A stretch of DNA of 64,000 nt from NCBI GenBank assembly GCA_964552465.1, contig CAZKGR010000005.1, positions 62,001 to 126,000 on the forward strand, written 5' to 3'. Positions 34,323-43,288 of the stretch are shown here, piece after piece. Positions within the stretch are counted from its first letter, which is position 1, and each line of letters opens with the position of its first letter. The notes under the pieces were generated by a model, which was given only the letters and a program-made list of their open reading frames with translations, was not told the origin of the DNA and did not search any database. The position numbers and the translations under genes are program-made. This DNA comes from BMS3BBIN04 sp964552465 (GTDB lineage Bacteria; Electryoneota; Electryoneia; Electryoneales; Electryoneaceae).

Positions 34323-34742
34323 TTATGCCCCGGCGAACTCGTCACGGCGCTTTTCCCGGAACAGCTCTTCCAGTTTCTGGCGCTGGCTGGCGAGTTCGGA
34401 ATGCGTGTCACGGAGCCGGGTGAGGTATCCACGGGCGCGTGAATCTTCCAGCGCGTCGAGCTTGTCTTCGCCAACGCGGAGGTAGAAGACCAGCCTGCCG
34501 AGTCGTTTGTACAATGTCCGAAGACGGAGACGCAGGTGTGTGATCTCGATTTGGATCACGGTCCGGATCATAACGTTTTCGACGCGTGTCAGTCCTCGTC
34601 CGAGCAAACGTCCCGCCTTGTTAAGCCAACGTTCCCAGTCCGTCATCCGCTCGGTACGTCCGTAGCCATAGGGGTCGCCGTTCCCGTGGATTGTTTTGCT
34701 GTGTTCTTCGCTGAACTGGATGTCACGAAAGGTTTCCGGCAT
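34323..34742 (-). CDS. Small basic helical protein, unknown
   Basis: A 139-residue protein that I do not recognise. The middle (about 40-105) is rich in Arg, Leu and Ile with a heptad-like pattern and suggests a long amphipathic or coiled-coil helix; the tail (110-135) is charged with Gln, Glu and Lys. No signal peptide or membrane helix is clear. The ATG 34742 has no strong Shine-Dalgarno. It sits alone between the FabK-like gene and the divergent S9 peptidase gene and is followed by a strong terminator, which supports real expression. Confidence 0.6.
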   Translation of the reverse strand: MPETFRDIQFSEEHSKTIHGNGDPYGYGRTERMTDWERWLNKAGRLLGRGLTRVENVMIRTVIQIEITHLRLRLRTLYKRLGRLVFYLRVGEDKLDALEDSRARGYLTRLRDTHSELASQRQKLEELFREKRRDEFAGA

Positions 34743-34982
34743 GGTTTCAAGTCCTTACGCTCAATGGCTGTCCAAACCCTCTTTGAAATATACGAACAGA
34801 AGTAGGCTTCAGGACAGTAAAATGCGGCTCTTTTGAATATCTTGATTTCCACTCGCATGGTTGAACAGGTGCGTTGTATTGTCGGGCGACAACCTCTATT
34901 TTCACTGTTTATTGTGTGGGCACCTTTGGTGCTGATTACGGGTGATGCTGTTGCACGGGAATTCCTGGAGAGGGAGGTGTTC

Positions 34983-37601
34983 ATGGGTAGTCGAGTGTGG
35001 GGTACACGAATCGCGCTAATCGCGGCAATACTGGTCGTTGTAGGCGTGGCTTATGCTGATACGATAGTCGTAGAGGAGTGGCTGGTTGCTGGTCCGGTGA
35101 CGATTCCACATGCGGAAGCGGACACGGGACTCAACATCGATCCGGTCGCGCAGTTGCTGGACAATATCCCGGTCGATCCCTTCGAGTTCTGGCCTGTGAG
35201 TGGTGATCCTGTCATGCTCGGCATTGGCAACAGATCAGAGTTTCGCGTGGCGGATGGCGCGTTGCCGGTAGATGGAGCGAATGGCACCCGCTTCGCACTG
35301 CTCGCATCGTACCTGAGTTCACCAGCGTGGCAGGAGGGAACTCTCAGCATCATCACCCAGTCGCCTTTCGCTCTGTTTGTCGATGGTGAGAGCACCACCT
35401 CGAACACCGACTACCAGGACGAACCAGATACGACGACGCACGACGTCGTTCTCGACCAGGGGCATCACCGCATTTTGCTTGCAGTCGCACTTTCGGATAC
35501 TCAGGATGTAGAAGCGTGGACAGTCAACGTATCCTATGAGCAAAACGAAGACACCCCTGCCGAATGGCTGCCCTCCGCTACCCTGAACCCGGAACACAAG
35601 TACGACATCATTGACTATTTCCGGACGGACAACGTAAGCACTCTCGAGATCAGTTCGGACGGTCGGTGGCTGGCAGCCGATATCAGCCGCCGCAGTCGCA
35701 AGGACGATGCGATCACCGACCGCCTCGAAGTATGGGATACGAAGAAGAACGAACTGATCTGGACCTATCGCGCGGCGAAAGGGGTTGGCAACGTGGCCTG
35801 GTCGCCAGACAATGAACGACTACTGTTCCGTTCGGACGGCACGTTGTTCCTCTGGCACCGTGAAGCAAACATGGTCGAACGGATCGAGGTCGAGTTTGAA
35901 GACGCGAGTTCATTCCGGTGGTCCGCTGATGGTCACGGTTTGTTCTATCTGAAGTCCATAGAGAACGAATTATCGGATGAGGATTATCAAGTTGTATGGA
36001 AGCTTGCCGACCGTTGGCGTAACTGGCGAAACCATACCGCGCTCCAGTACTTCAGCATCACGGATGCTCTGGACACCCGCGTGCTGACGCTGAAATACGG
36101 CATAGATCGTTGGGACGTTGGTCGTGACGGCAAAACGATCGCTTTCAAGCGCACACTGCCCCAGCAGCAGCGTCCATACGAACACCTCGAGCTGCTGATC
36201 TACAACCTCGAAACCGGCGAGTTCCGTTCGGTCTATGAAGGCAAGATGCAATCGTGGAGCACAGCCATCACGCTTAGCCCGGATTGCAAGCAGCTGGCGT
36301 TCACCGGACCGACGCAGGAAACGCCAGGCGACGACGCTCCGCCGCCATACATCAACACGGGCCACCAGGCGTTATGGATTCTCGACATCGAAAGTGGCGA
36401 TGTGCGTCGTGTTGATCCAGATTTTGAACCGTCGATCCATTACATCCTCTATCGCACCAGCCGGGGAAACGAGATCGCATGGCATGAGGATGGACACATC
36501 GCTTTCGACGCCATTTACAACAAGAAAGTGCTGTATTGCACCTGGAGTCCGGGCGACGATCACATCCAGTCACGCCAGCTCTCGACACCGGGCTACTCGA
36601 ACCTGACCATCGCGACCGGTAAGGGCGCGAGCATGGTTGCGTACAAGGGCGATGTGGTTAACGATGCGCCAGATGTGCATGCGTACGATACGAAGCGAGG
36701 ACGCGGCGGCGTGTTGATCGACCTGAACGATGAGATGACCCGTCTCACCGAATCAGCTGAAACAGTTGTTGACTATGAGTACGTGAACAGCGACGGCGTC
36801 ACGATTTACGGTTACCTGTACTATCCCGCTGGTTATGATGAGTCCGGCAATTTCCCGTTGGTGGTGGATACATACGGCGGCGTGATCGGCTTTGGTGACA
36901 GTTGGATGCCACTCAGCCAGATTATGGCCAACAGGGGTTACTTCGTCTATGTGCCGATTCCGCGCGGCGCGGTAGGCTATGGGCAGGAATACGCCGATAC
37001 GCACGCCAACGACTGGGGTGAACTCAGCAGCCGTGACATGAACGAAGGTCTACGTCACATTGTGGCGAATGTGCCAGGTGTGGATGGTGACCATGTTGGT
37101 TTCGCATCTGGATCGTATGGCGGCTATCTGGCGATGTACCTGCTCTCGATTCCGAAGGATCATCCGGATTATTACCCGTACGCGACCGCAATCAGCGACT
37201 ATGGGATCAGCAATCTCGCCAGTTACTGGGGAATCGGTTGGTGGGGTGTACATTACAGTGAAAAGGCGAGTACCGGATCTTATCCATGGAACGCTGCTGA
37301 CTGGTACAACAAACACTCTCCGTTGTATCAAGCGGATAATATCACTGCGCCGCTGCTGCTGCTGCATGGTGCTTCGGATGTTAATGTCCCGGTTGGTGAA
37401 AGCGCGCAGATGTTTGCTGCACTCCAAGTGCTGCACCGGGACGTGGTCTACATCAAATTCCCTGGTGAAGATCACGGTATCGCAAGCACACGCACCAAGT
37501 ATTTGAAATCCAAAAGGATGCATATCGAGTGGTTCGACAAGTATCTGCGTGACCGTCCGGGTGCGTGGGACAAGAGGATGGAGGACGAGTTCCAGAAGTA
37601 A
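34983..37601 (+). CDS. Exported S9-family (prolyl oligopeptidase-like) peptidase
   Basis: An 872-residue protein with a signal peptide ending VAYAD. An N-terminal beta domain (about 30-190) precedes a propeller-like WD/TolB-type region (about 205-590). The C-terminal alpha/beta hydrolase domain has the complete triad Ser711 (GSYGGY), Asp799 (GASDVNV) and His831 (EDHGI), as in S9 acylaminoacyl peptidases or DPP-like enzymes. It cleaves short peptides in the periplasm. The ATG at 34983 has GAGAGGGAGG upstream. No T9SS tail is present. An in-frame ATG at 34833 is not favoured. Confidence 0.9.
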   Translation: MGSRVWGTRIALIAAILVVVGVAYADTIVVEEWLVAGPVTIPHAEADTGLNIDPVAQLLDNIPVDPFEFWPVSGDPVMLGIGNRSEFRVADGALPVDGANGTRFALLASYLSSPAWQEGTLSIITQSPFALFVDGESTTSNTDYQDEPDTTTHDVVLDQGHHRILLAVALSDTQDVEAWTVNVSYEQNEDTPAEWLPSATLNPEHKYDIIDYFRTDNVSTLEISSDGRWLAADISRRSRKDDAITDRLEVWDTKKNELIWTYRAAKGVGNVAWSPDNERLLFRSDGTLFLWHREANMVERIEVEFEDASSFRWSADGHGLFYLKSIENELSDEDYQVVWKLADRWRNWRNHTALQYFSITDALDTRVLTLKYGIDRWDVGRDGKTIAFKRTLPQQQRPYEHLELLIYNLETGEFRSVYEGKMQSWSTAITLSPDCKQLAFTGPTQETPGDDAPPPYINTGHQALWILDIESGDVRRVDPDFEPSIHYILYRTSRGNEIAWHEDGHIAFDAIYNKKVLYCTWSPGDDHIQSRQLSTPGYSNLTIATGKGASMVAYKGDVVNDAPDVHAYDTKRGRGGVLIDLNDEMTRLTESAETVVDYEYVNSDGVTIYGYLYYPAGYDESGNFPLVVDTYGGVIGFGDSWMPLSQIMANRGYFVYVPIPRGAVGYGQEYADTHANDWGELSSRDMNEGLRHIVANVPGVDGDHVGFASGSYGGYLAMYLLSIPKDHPDYYPYATAISDYGISNLASYWGIGWWGVHYSEKASTGSYPWNAADWYNKHSPLYQADNITAPLLLLHGASDVNVPVGESAQMFAALQVLHRDVVYIKFPGEDHGIASTRTKYLKSKRMHIEWFDKYLRDRPGAWDKRMEDEFQK

Positions 37602-37691
37602 TTCGGCGGATTTTCAGCCTTACTTTGCGGCATCATCACGGGGCAGTCATCGAGCTGGTCAAAACAAACTTTTACCTGGGACAACCGTACC

Positions 37692-38483
37692 ATGAAATGG
37701 TTGCGTGAGGGGATTTCGCTCGAGGATGTGTTTTCTCAAGTCAGGAGTGCGAAGGATCGGGTTCTGTTAACAGACTACGACGGCACGCTTGCGCCGTTTG
37801 TTTATGAACGTGACCGGGCGATACCATATCCGGGCATAATGGAAATATTGAACGAAATTGCAGCTGCTCCACGCAGCCGTCTTATCATGATTTCAGGACG
37901 TTCGCTTCAGGATCTTAGCCGAATTCTAAAACTGGACACTCCCATCGAAATGTGGGGAACCCACGGCTGGGAGCGTCAGAACGTAAAGGGTGAACGTACG
38001 ACCTGGCCGATTTCGGATTCCAACCGCGAAGCGTTGTACGAAGTCATCAACTGGGCGGAGAATGAGGAAATCTCGTCGCATCTTGAGGTCAAGCCGGCCA
38101 GCGTCGCTCTGCATTGGCGTGGAACCGATGCCCGGGTCCGTGAACACCTCATGGATCGTTCGGCAACGATCATGGCCCCGATAGCGAAGAAGACAATGAT
38201 GGAGCTGCACGAGTTTGATGGTGGCCGTGAACTTCGAGTCCCGGGACGGGACAAGGGGCATGCGGTTAAAGCAATCCTGGCGGACGTGGTGCAGGAGGAA
38301 TCTGCACTCGCGTACATCGGAGATGATCGAACGGACGAAGATGCCTACGCGGCGATTGGCAATCGTGGATTGCGAATTCTTGTGCGCAACGAAGCGCATG
38401 AAACACGGGCGGACATGATTCTTCGCCCTCCTCGCGAGCTTCGTCGATTCCTCGAAGGCTGGTTGGCAGCGCTGAACGCCTGA
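37692..38483 (+). CDS. otsB: Trehalose-6-phosphate phosphatase
   Basis: A 263-residue HAD-superfamily enzyme that dephosphorylates trehalose 6-phosphate, the second step of trehalose synthesis. HAD motif I is LLTDYDGTLAP (Asp28, Asp30), motif II is MISGRS, and the later motifs are GRDKGHAV and YIGDDRTDEDAY. Its partner, otsA, follows on the same strand with a 174 bp gap that contains a 12 bp-class hairpin. Together they make the disaccharide used against osmotic, desiccation and heat stress. Confidence 0.93.
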   Translation: MKWLREGISLEDVFSQVRSAKDRVLLTDYDGTLAPFVYERDRAIPYPGIMEILNEIAAAPRSRLIMISGRSLQDLSRILKLDTPIEMWGTHGWERQNVKGERTTWPISDSNREALYEVINWAENEEISSHLEVKPASVALHWRGTDARVREHLMDRSATIMAPIAKKTMMELHEFDGGRELRVPGRDKGHAVKAILADVVQEESALAYIGDDRTDEDAYAAIGNRGLRILVRNEAHETRADMILRPPRELRRFLEGWLAALNA

Positions 38484-38513
38484 CCTGACCGAGAACGATA
38501 CGTTGTCACATAT

Positions 38514-38540
38514 GAGAGCGGGAACAATGTTTCCGCTCTC
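38514..38540 (+). promoter_or_regulatory. Hairpin between otsB and otsA
   Basis: GAGAGCGG and CCGCTCTC pair around an 11 nt middle that itself is partly complementary. No T run follows, so termination is unlikely; it may stabilise mRNA or adjust the otsB:otsA ratio. Function inferred only. Confidence 0.45.
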
Positions 38541-38657
38541 GACATTTGCTCTGATGCGAGTGAAACGACATCGAGTCAGTTTCAAACAGTACCATTGAAA
38601 TGTGATCGTTTTCGTAAGGTGTGGACAAAACAGATATGGTTCAGGGGGATATGTAAT

Positions 38658-40085
38658 ATGTTGGGCAAACGCCTGGTTGTCATCTCAAACCGTTTGCCAA
38701 TTGCGGTGATTACCGAAGATGGGAAAAAGGTGCTGAAGCCTTCATCTGGCGGCTTGGTCACGGCGTTAAGTCCTATTCTGGACGTTGAAGGCGGCGTCTG
38801 GATCGGTTGGCCGGGCACAGAAAGCTCGGAGGAAATCCAACCGCTGATCAACGAGTTCAACCAGACAAATCCTTACAAAATCCATCCGATTTATCTGACC
38901 GAGGAACAGGAAGAGGAGTTCTACCTCGGATTCTCCAACCAGACAATCTGGCCGCTGTTTCACGACCTGCTTGGGCTGACCTCATTCAACAGCCAACAGT
39001 GGGAAACGTATGATGAGGTGAACCGCCTGTTTGCCAAGCATGTGGCGGCTCAGATTTTACCAGACGATTTCGTTTGGATCAACGACTATCAGTTGCTGCG
39101 AGTCGCGTACCATCTTCGAGACTTGGGCGTCAACCAGCCTCTAGGCTTTTTCAATCATATCCCGTTTCCTTCGCCGGATATGTTTCGGCGGTTACCGTGG
39201 GCACAGCAGATTTTTGATGGGATGATCCACTACGATTCGCTAGGTTTCCAGACCATTCGCGACCGAAATAATTTCGTGGCAATATCACGCCAACATTTGC
39301 AGGGTGCCAATTATATCAAGCGGCGCTTCTACACCAACGTGGAAGTGGAAGGGCGCGTAGTACGTGTCGGCAATTACCCGATCAGCATTGACTATCACGA
39401 GTTCAACCGAGGGGCGCGTCAGGAATCTGTTCAGGTGGAAATGGAAGCAATTCAGAAGGCGTATACTGCTGAACACCTCGTGCTGGGTTTAGACCGTCTT
39501 GACCACACAAAAGGCATTCCAGAACGATTTCTGGCTTTTGAACACCTGCTGGAAAAGCATCCGGAATTACAGGGTAAAGTCAGTCTCATACAGGTGGTTG
39601 TGCCAAGCCGGACAGCGCTCAAATCCTACGCTGATCTGAAGCAGGAGTTGGACAGCCTGACTGGTCGAATCAACAGCCGGTTCGGGCAGCACGGCTATGT
39701 CCCGATTCATTTCTTTTTCAAGCATTTGAATCGCAATGAACTGATTGCGTTGTATCGGAGTTGTGAGGTGGCATTGATAACGCCCCTGCGGGACGGAATG
39801 AACCTCGTCGCGAAAGAATACGCCGCAAGCTCGATTGATCAACGCAACGTGCTTGTGCTGAGTATGTTTACCGGGTCAGCCGATCAACTCGGTAGGAGTG
39901 CGTTGTTGGTTAATCCCTACGATTTGGAAGGAACAGCCGACGCTCTTCATCGGGCGATGCACATGGATGACTCGGAACGTCGAAAGCGGCTGCGAGCACT
40001 CCGCGCCCAGGTGAAAAAGAACGACGTGCATCGTTGGGTAAAACAGTTCGTCGGTTCGCTGCCGGATGCACAATTAAAAGAGTAG
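38658..40085 (+). CDS. otsA: Trehalose-6-phosphate synthase (GT20)
   Basis: A 475-residue glycosyltransferase joining UDP- or ADP-glucose to glucose 6-phosphate. The N-terminal glycine loop KPSSGGLVTALSP binds the phosphate; WINDYQLLRVAYHLRD, GLDRLDHTKGIPERFLA and TPLRDGMNLVAKEYAA are family blocks in the sugar-nucleotide domain. ATG 38658 has AGGGGG 10 bp before it; an in-frame ATG at 38595 is less likely. It follows otsB, so the two genes form the trehalose operon. Confidence 0.94.
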   Translation: MLGKRLVVISNRLPIAVITEDGKKVLKPSSGGLVTALSPILDVEGGVWIGWPGTESSEEIQPLINEFNQTNPYKIHPIYLTEEQEEEFYLGFSNQTIWPLFHDLLGLTSFNSQQWETYDEVNRLFAKHVAAQILPDDFVWINDYQLLRVAYHLRDLGVNQPLGFFNHIPFPSPDMFRRLPWAQQIFDGMIHYDSLGFQTIRDRNNFVAISRQHLQGANYIKRRFYTNVEVEGRVVRVGNYPISIDYHEFNRGARQESVQVEMEAIQKAYTAEHLVLGLDRLDHTKGIPERFLAFEHLLEKHPELQGKVSLIQVVVPSRTALKSYADLKQELDSLTGRINSRFGQHGYVPIHFFFKHLNRNELIALYRSCEVALITPLRDGMNLVAKEYAASSIDQRNVLVLSMFTGSADQLGRSALLVNPYDLEGTADALHRAMHMDDSERRKRLRALRAQVKKNDVHRWVKQFVGSLPDAQLKE

Positions 40086-40133
40086 TAGTCGAAATCCTGC
40101 TGGTTCAAAATCAACATCCAACCTTGAAGGCGT

Positions 40134-41030
40134 GTGAACCCACCCATCCCATATTTCGGCGAACTGTTATCGTTTGCGACGGCTTTTGTCTGGGCGACCA
40201 GCGTAATTCTGTTCAAGAAGAGTGGAGAGACGGTCAGCCCGCTCGCACTCAACCTGTTCAAGAACGGGATGGCGTTTACGTTGCTGATTCCAACGATGCT
40301 GTTGCTGAATGTGCAGTTCTTCTGTGACGCGCCGTTGACCACGTATGGTTTGGCGATGCTCGGCGGCCTGTTGAGTATTGGATTGGCGGACACGACGTTT
40401 TTCAGGTCATTGAACATGCTCGGCGCTGGACGGTTCGCAGTTGTTGATTCACTCTACAGCCCGTCGATTATTCTGTTCGCGTTCTTGTTTCTTGGTGAAC
40501 GCTTGTCTGTGGTTCAATGGATGGGAGTAGCTGGCGTTGTGTCGGCGGTGTTCGTTGCCAATTATGAACCTGGTCAGGAAGCGGTTGAACGAAAACGGAT
40601 ATTTCGTGGCACGCTGTGGGGTTTGTTGAGCATTGGCTTGATGGCTGCGGGGCTCACGATCATCAAGCCGGTTCTTGAGGCGGAACACTTGTTGTGGGTG
40701 ACGTTCTGGCGGGTTGTTGGTGGCCTCGGGACGATGGTGGTCTTGTTAGGTTTTCATCCTCACCGAAAACGTGTGCTTGCCACTCTGACCATTCGTAAGG
40801 GCTGGGGATATACGTTTTCCGCATCATTCTTCGGTGCTTACCTGGTGACCATGATCTGGTTGGGCGGGATGAAGTACACGACGTTATCGATCGCGTCAGC
40901 ATTGAACCAGACGAGTATCGTTCTGACTTTTATACTCGCGGCCGTGTTCTTACACGAAACCTTGCTGAAGAAGCATTTCTTTGCCATCGGAATGGCATTC
41001 GCGGGCGCATTGGCGGTTACGTTCGGATAA
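40134..41030 (+). CDS. EamA transporter, tandem copy 1
   Basis: A 298-residue ten-helix protein of the drug/metabolite transporter superfamily, with two EamA halves (about 5-135 and 155-295). The first helix region, YFGELLSFATAFVWATSVILF, and LALNLFKN are shared with the next two genes. A GTG is used. It follows otsA by 48 bp and may share its transcript. Transport substrate is unknown. Confidence 0.9.
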   Translation: MNPPIPYFGELLSFATAFVWATSVILFKKSGETVSPLALNLFKNGMAFTLLIPTMLLLNVQFFCDAPLTTYGLAMLGGLLSIGLADTTFFRSLNMLGAGRFAVVDSLYSPSIILFAFLFLGERLSVVQWMGVAGVVSAVFVANYEPGQEAVERKRIFRGTLWGLLSIGLMAAGLTIIKPVLEAEHLLWVTFWRVVGGLGTMVVLLGFHPHRKRVLATLTIRKGWGYTFSASFFGAYLVTMIWLGGMKYTTLSIASALNQTSIVLTFILAAVFLHETLLKKHFFAIGMAFAGALAVTFG

Positions 41031-41142
41031 GCTCCGCCAAACAGCATTCGCCATTTGAATTCAACACCTTCCTGCTTATCCTTCACATCATTGAGTCCAA
41101 CCTCCACGGCTGCGCTCCCAACCCACTGGCGAAAATGGTTGC

Positions 41143-42051
41143 ATGGATCTGTCGAACACACCATACATCGGTGAAATCTTCGCGATAGCTGCGCCCTTGA
41201 GTTGGGCGTTTGCAGTGATTCTATTTCGCTGGGCGGGAGAGCGGGTACCGCCGTTTACGTTAAACCTGTTCAAGAACATACTTGGCCTGACACTCGGTGT
41301 GATTACCGTGCTTGCCATGGGCAATCCGATTTACCGAGATGCGCCGTGGCAGGATTACGCGATTCTTATCGGAAGTGGTGTGATAGGAATAGCGATTTCG
41401 GATCTACTCTTCTTCATGGCGTTGAATCGAGTCGGCGCTGCATTATGGTCAATCATCAACACCGGCTACAGCCCCTCTATCATTCTGCTTGCGATCCTGT
41501 TCCTTGGCGAACGTTTGACCGCATTACAATGGTTAGGCGTTGTATTAATCCTTTCAGCAGTTCTGGCAGTTGCATGGATGACCGGCCCGAAGGATTCGAT
41601 TCCGCGGAAAACGTTGATTTCCGGCGTTCTGATCGGCATCGTTGCGTTGTTCACCCAGGCAGTGTCAGTGATCATGGTCAAGCCGTTACTTGAACGTTCG
41701 GATTTGCTGTGGAACTTCAATTGGCGGTTGATTGGCGGACTGGGCGTCATGTTGCTGGCTTTGCCCTTCCGGAAGGATGCACGGAAGGTGGTGGCGGCGT
41801 TTGGCAATGTGAAAGACCTGGCGAGGATGTTCCCGCCGTCCTTCATCGGTACCTATCTGGCGTTAATGTTATGGCTGGGTGGGATGAAATACACGCAGGC
41901 GTCAGTAGCCAGCGCCCTGAACCAGACCAGCTCACTGTTCATCTTCATTCTTGCTGTGCTGCTGCTGAAAGAGCCGGCAACGAAGCGACGCGTGGCAGGT
42001 TTGTTGGTTGGAATGGTGGGTGTGGCGTTGGTGACCTTTGCTGGTGGATAG
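41143..42051 (+). CDS. EamA transporter, tandem copy 2
   Basis: A 302-residue paralogue of its neighbours with the same ten-helix layout. It shares YIGEIFAIAAPLSWAFAVILF, LNLFKN and GGMKYTQASVASALNQTS with the flanking copies, and the pattern is similar but not close enough to be a recent duplication. An ATG start lies 112 bp after copy 1. Such arrays are often explained by divergence to related substrates. Confidence 0.9.
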   Translation: MDLSNTPYIGEIFAIAAPLSWAFAVILFRWAGERVPPFTLNLFKNILGLTLGVITVLAMGNPIYRDAPWQDYAILIGSGVIGIAISDLLFFMALNRVGAALWSIINTGYSPSIILLAILFLGERLTALQWLGVVLILSAVLAVAWMTGPKDSIPRKTLISGVLIGIVALFTQAVSVIMVKPLLERSDLLWNFNWRLIGGLGVMLLALPFRKDARKVVAAFGNVKDLARMFPPSFIGTYLALMLWLGGMKYTQASVASALNQTSSLFIFILAVLLLKEPATKRRVAGLLVGMVGVALVTFAGG

Positions 42052-42069
42052 TAACGGAATCCTTCATTT

Positions 42070-43026
42070 GTGACGCAGATTCCTCTCCTCGGTGAGATTT
42101 TGGCGTTGGCCGCAGCCCTTGGCTGGGCGGTGGCGATAGTGCTGTTTAAGCGTGTCGGCGACCGTCTGGACCCGATTGCGTTGAACACGTTCAAGAACAG
42201 CCTGGCCTTAATCCTGCTGCTTCCAACAATGCTCATTTTTGGGCAGACGATATTGTATCCCGCCTCGATGATGGATTACGGACTGCTGCTACTCTCCGGG
42301 GTGCTGGGGATGGGGGTGGCAGACACGTTCTACCTGATGGCGCTGAACCGTCTCGGCGCAGCAATCTGGGCGATTACGAACACGTTGTATGCACCAACGG
42401 TTGTTGTTCTCGCGATGATATTCCTCAACGAGTCATTAACCGTAATGCAATGGGTGGGGGTAGCGTTGGTGTTGGCCGCACTCGTGTTGGTTGGTGGCGA
42501 GAAACGCGAGACAGCGGTCGACGAAGAGATCTCCGAGTCGGTCTCGTCCGACAACTCGCTACGGCAACACAGGTTGACTCGCAGGGATTGGGTGCTCGGC
42601 CTGACCTATGCGACCATCGGCATTCTATCAATGGCGGTCGGTGTAATCATCATCAAGCCGGTGCTGGACCGTTCGCCGGTGATGTGGGCGACAGCGCTGA
42701 GGCTGGTTGGCGGGCTAATGTTTCTGGCCGTGTTGATTGCGGTAAACAGGCGTCGTGGAGATCTTTTCAAGCCGCTTCGCGAGCCGTTTGTGCTCAAACG
42801 GATGTTTCCGGCGGCATTTGTCGGTACCTACCTGGCGTTGATGTTCCTCCAGGGTGGGCTGAAGTATACGCAAGCGTCCGTCGCGACAGTCCTCACGCAA
42901 ACTTCCACGCTGTTCATCTTCATTCTGGCTGTAATCTTCCTCAAGGAACCCATCAACGCGCGTCGTGTTATTGGGCTGATCGTCGGATTGGGCGGCGCAG
43001 TTTTGATCACGTTCTTCGGGGGTTGA
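42070..43026 (+). CDS. EamA transporter, tandem copy 3
   Basis: A 318-residue member of the array with the same helix order and LNTFKN, GGLKYTQASVATVLTQTS motifs. A polar 20-25 residue insertion, rich in Ser, Asp and Glu, lies between the two halves (about residues 140-165). The GTG start is 18 bp after copy 2, consistent with one message. Confidence 0.9.
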   Translation: MTQIPLLGEILALAAALGWAVAIVLFKRVGDRLDPIALNTFKNSLALILLLPTMLIFGQTILYPASMMDYGLLLLSGVLGMGVADTFYLMALNRLGAAIWAITNTLYAPTVVVLAMIFLNESLTVMQWVGVALVLAALVLVGGEKRETAVDEEISESVSSDNSLRQHRLTRRDWVLGLTYATIGILSMAVGVIIIKPVLDRSPVMWATALRLVGGLMFLAVLIAVNRRRGDLFKPLREPFVLKRMFPAAFVGTYLALMFLQGGLKYTQASVATVLTQTSTLFIFILAVIFLKEPINARRVIGLIVGLGGAVLITFFGG

Positions 43027-43288
43027 CCATCTTTCCCAAGCGCTTCCCGCCTTACATTTGCTCTACCTCGCAATCCAACATTTCCCGTTTCAAACCAGCA
43101 ACTATTCTCACGCGGTCTCTCCTGATTAGTCAGAAATATGGATACAGATGGCAGATCCGTTTTCATGTTAGTGTAATTGAGACTATGTTAAATAAAGGTC
43201 CCGTCATCAGAACAGCAGAATGTTAATCGAAAACAGACGGGATTAAGACAATGGGTTGTCATGTATTGTATACCTTGAGGGGGGTACC

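Noticed and set aside
42450..43226. 258-codon plus-strand frame
   Set aside because: Out-of-frame shadow within EamA copy 3, with no signature of its own.
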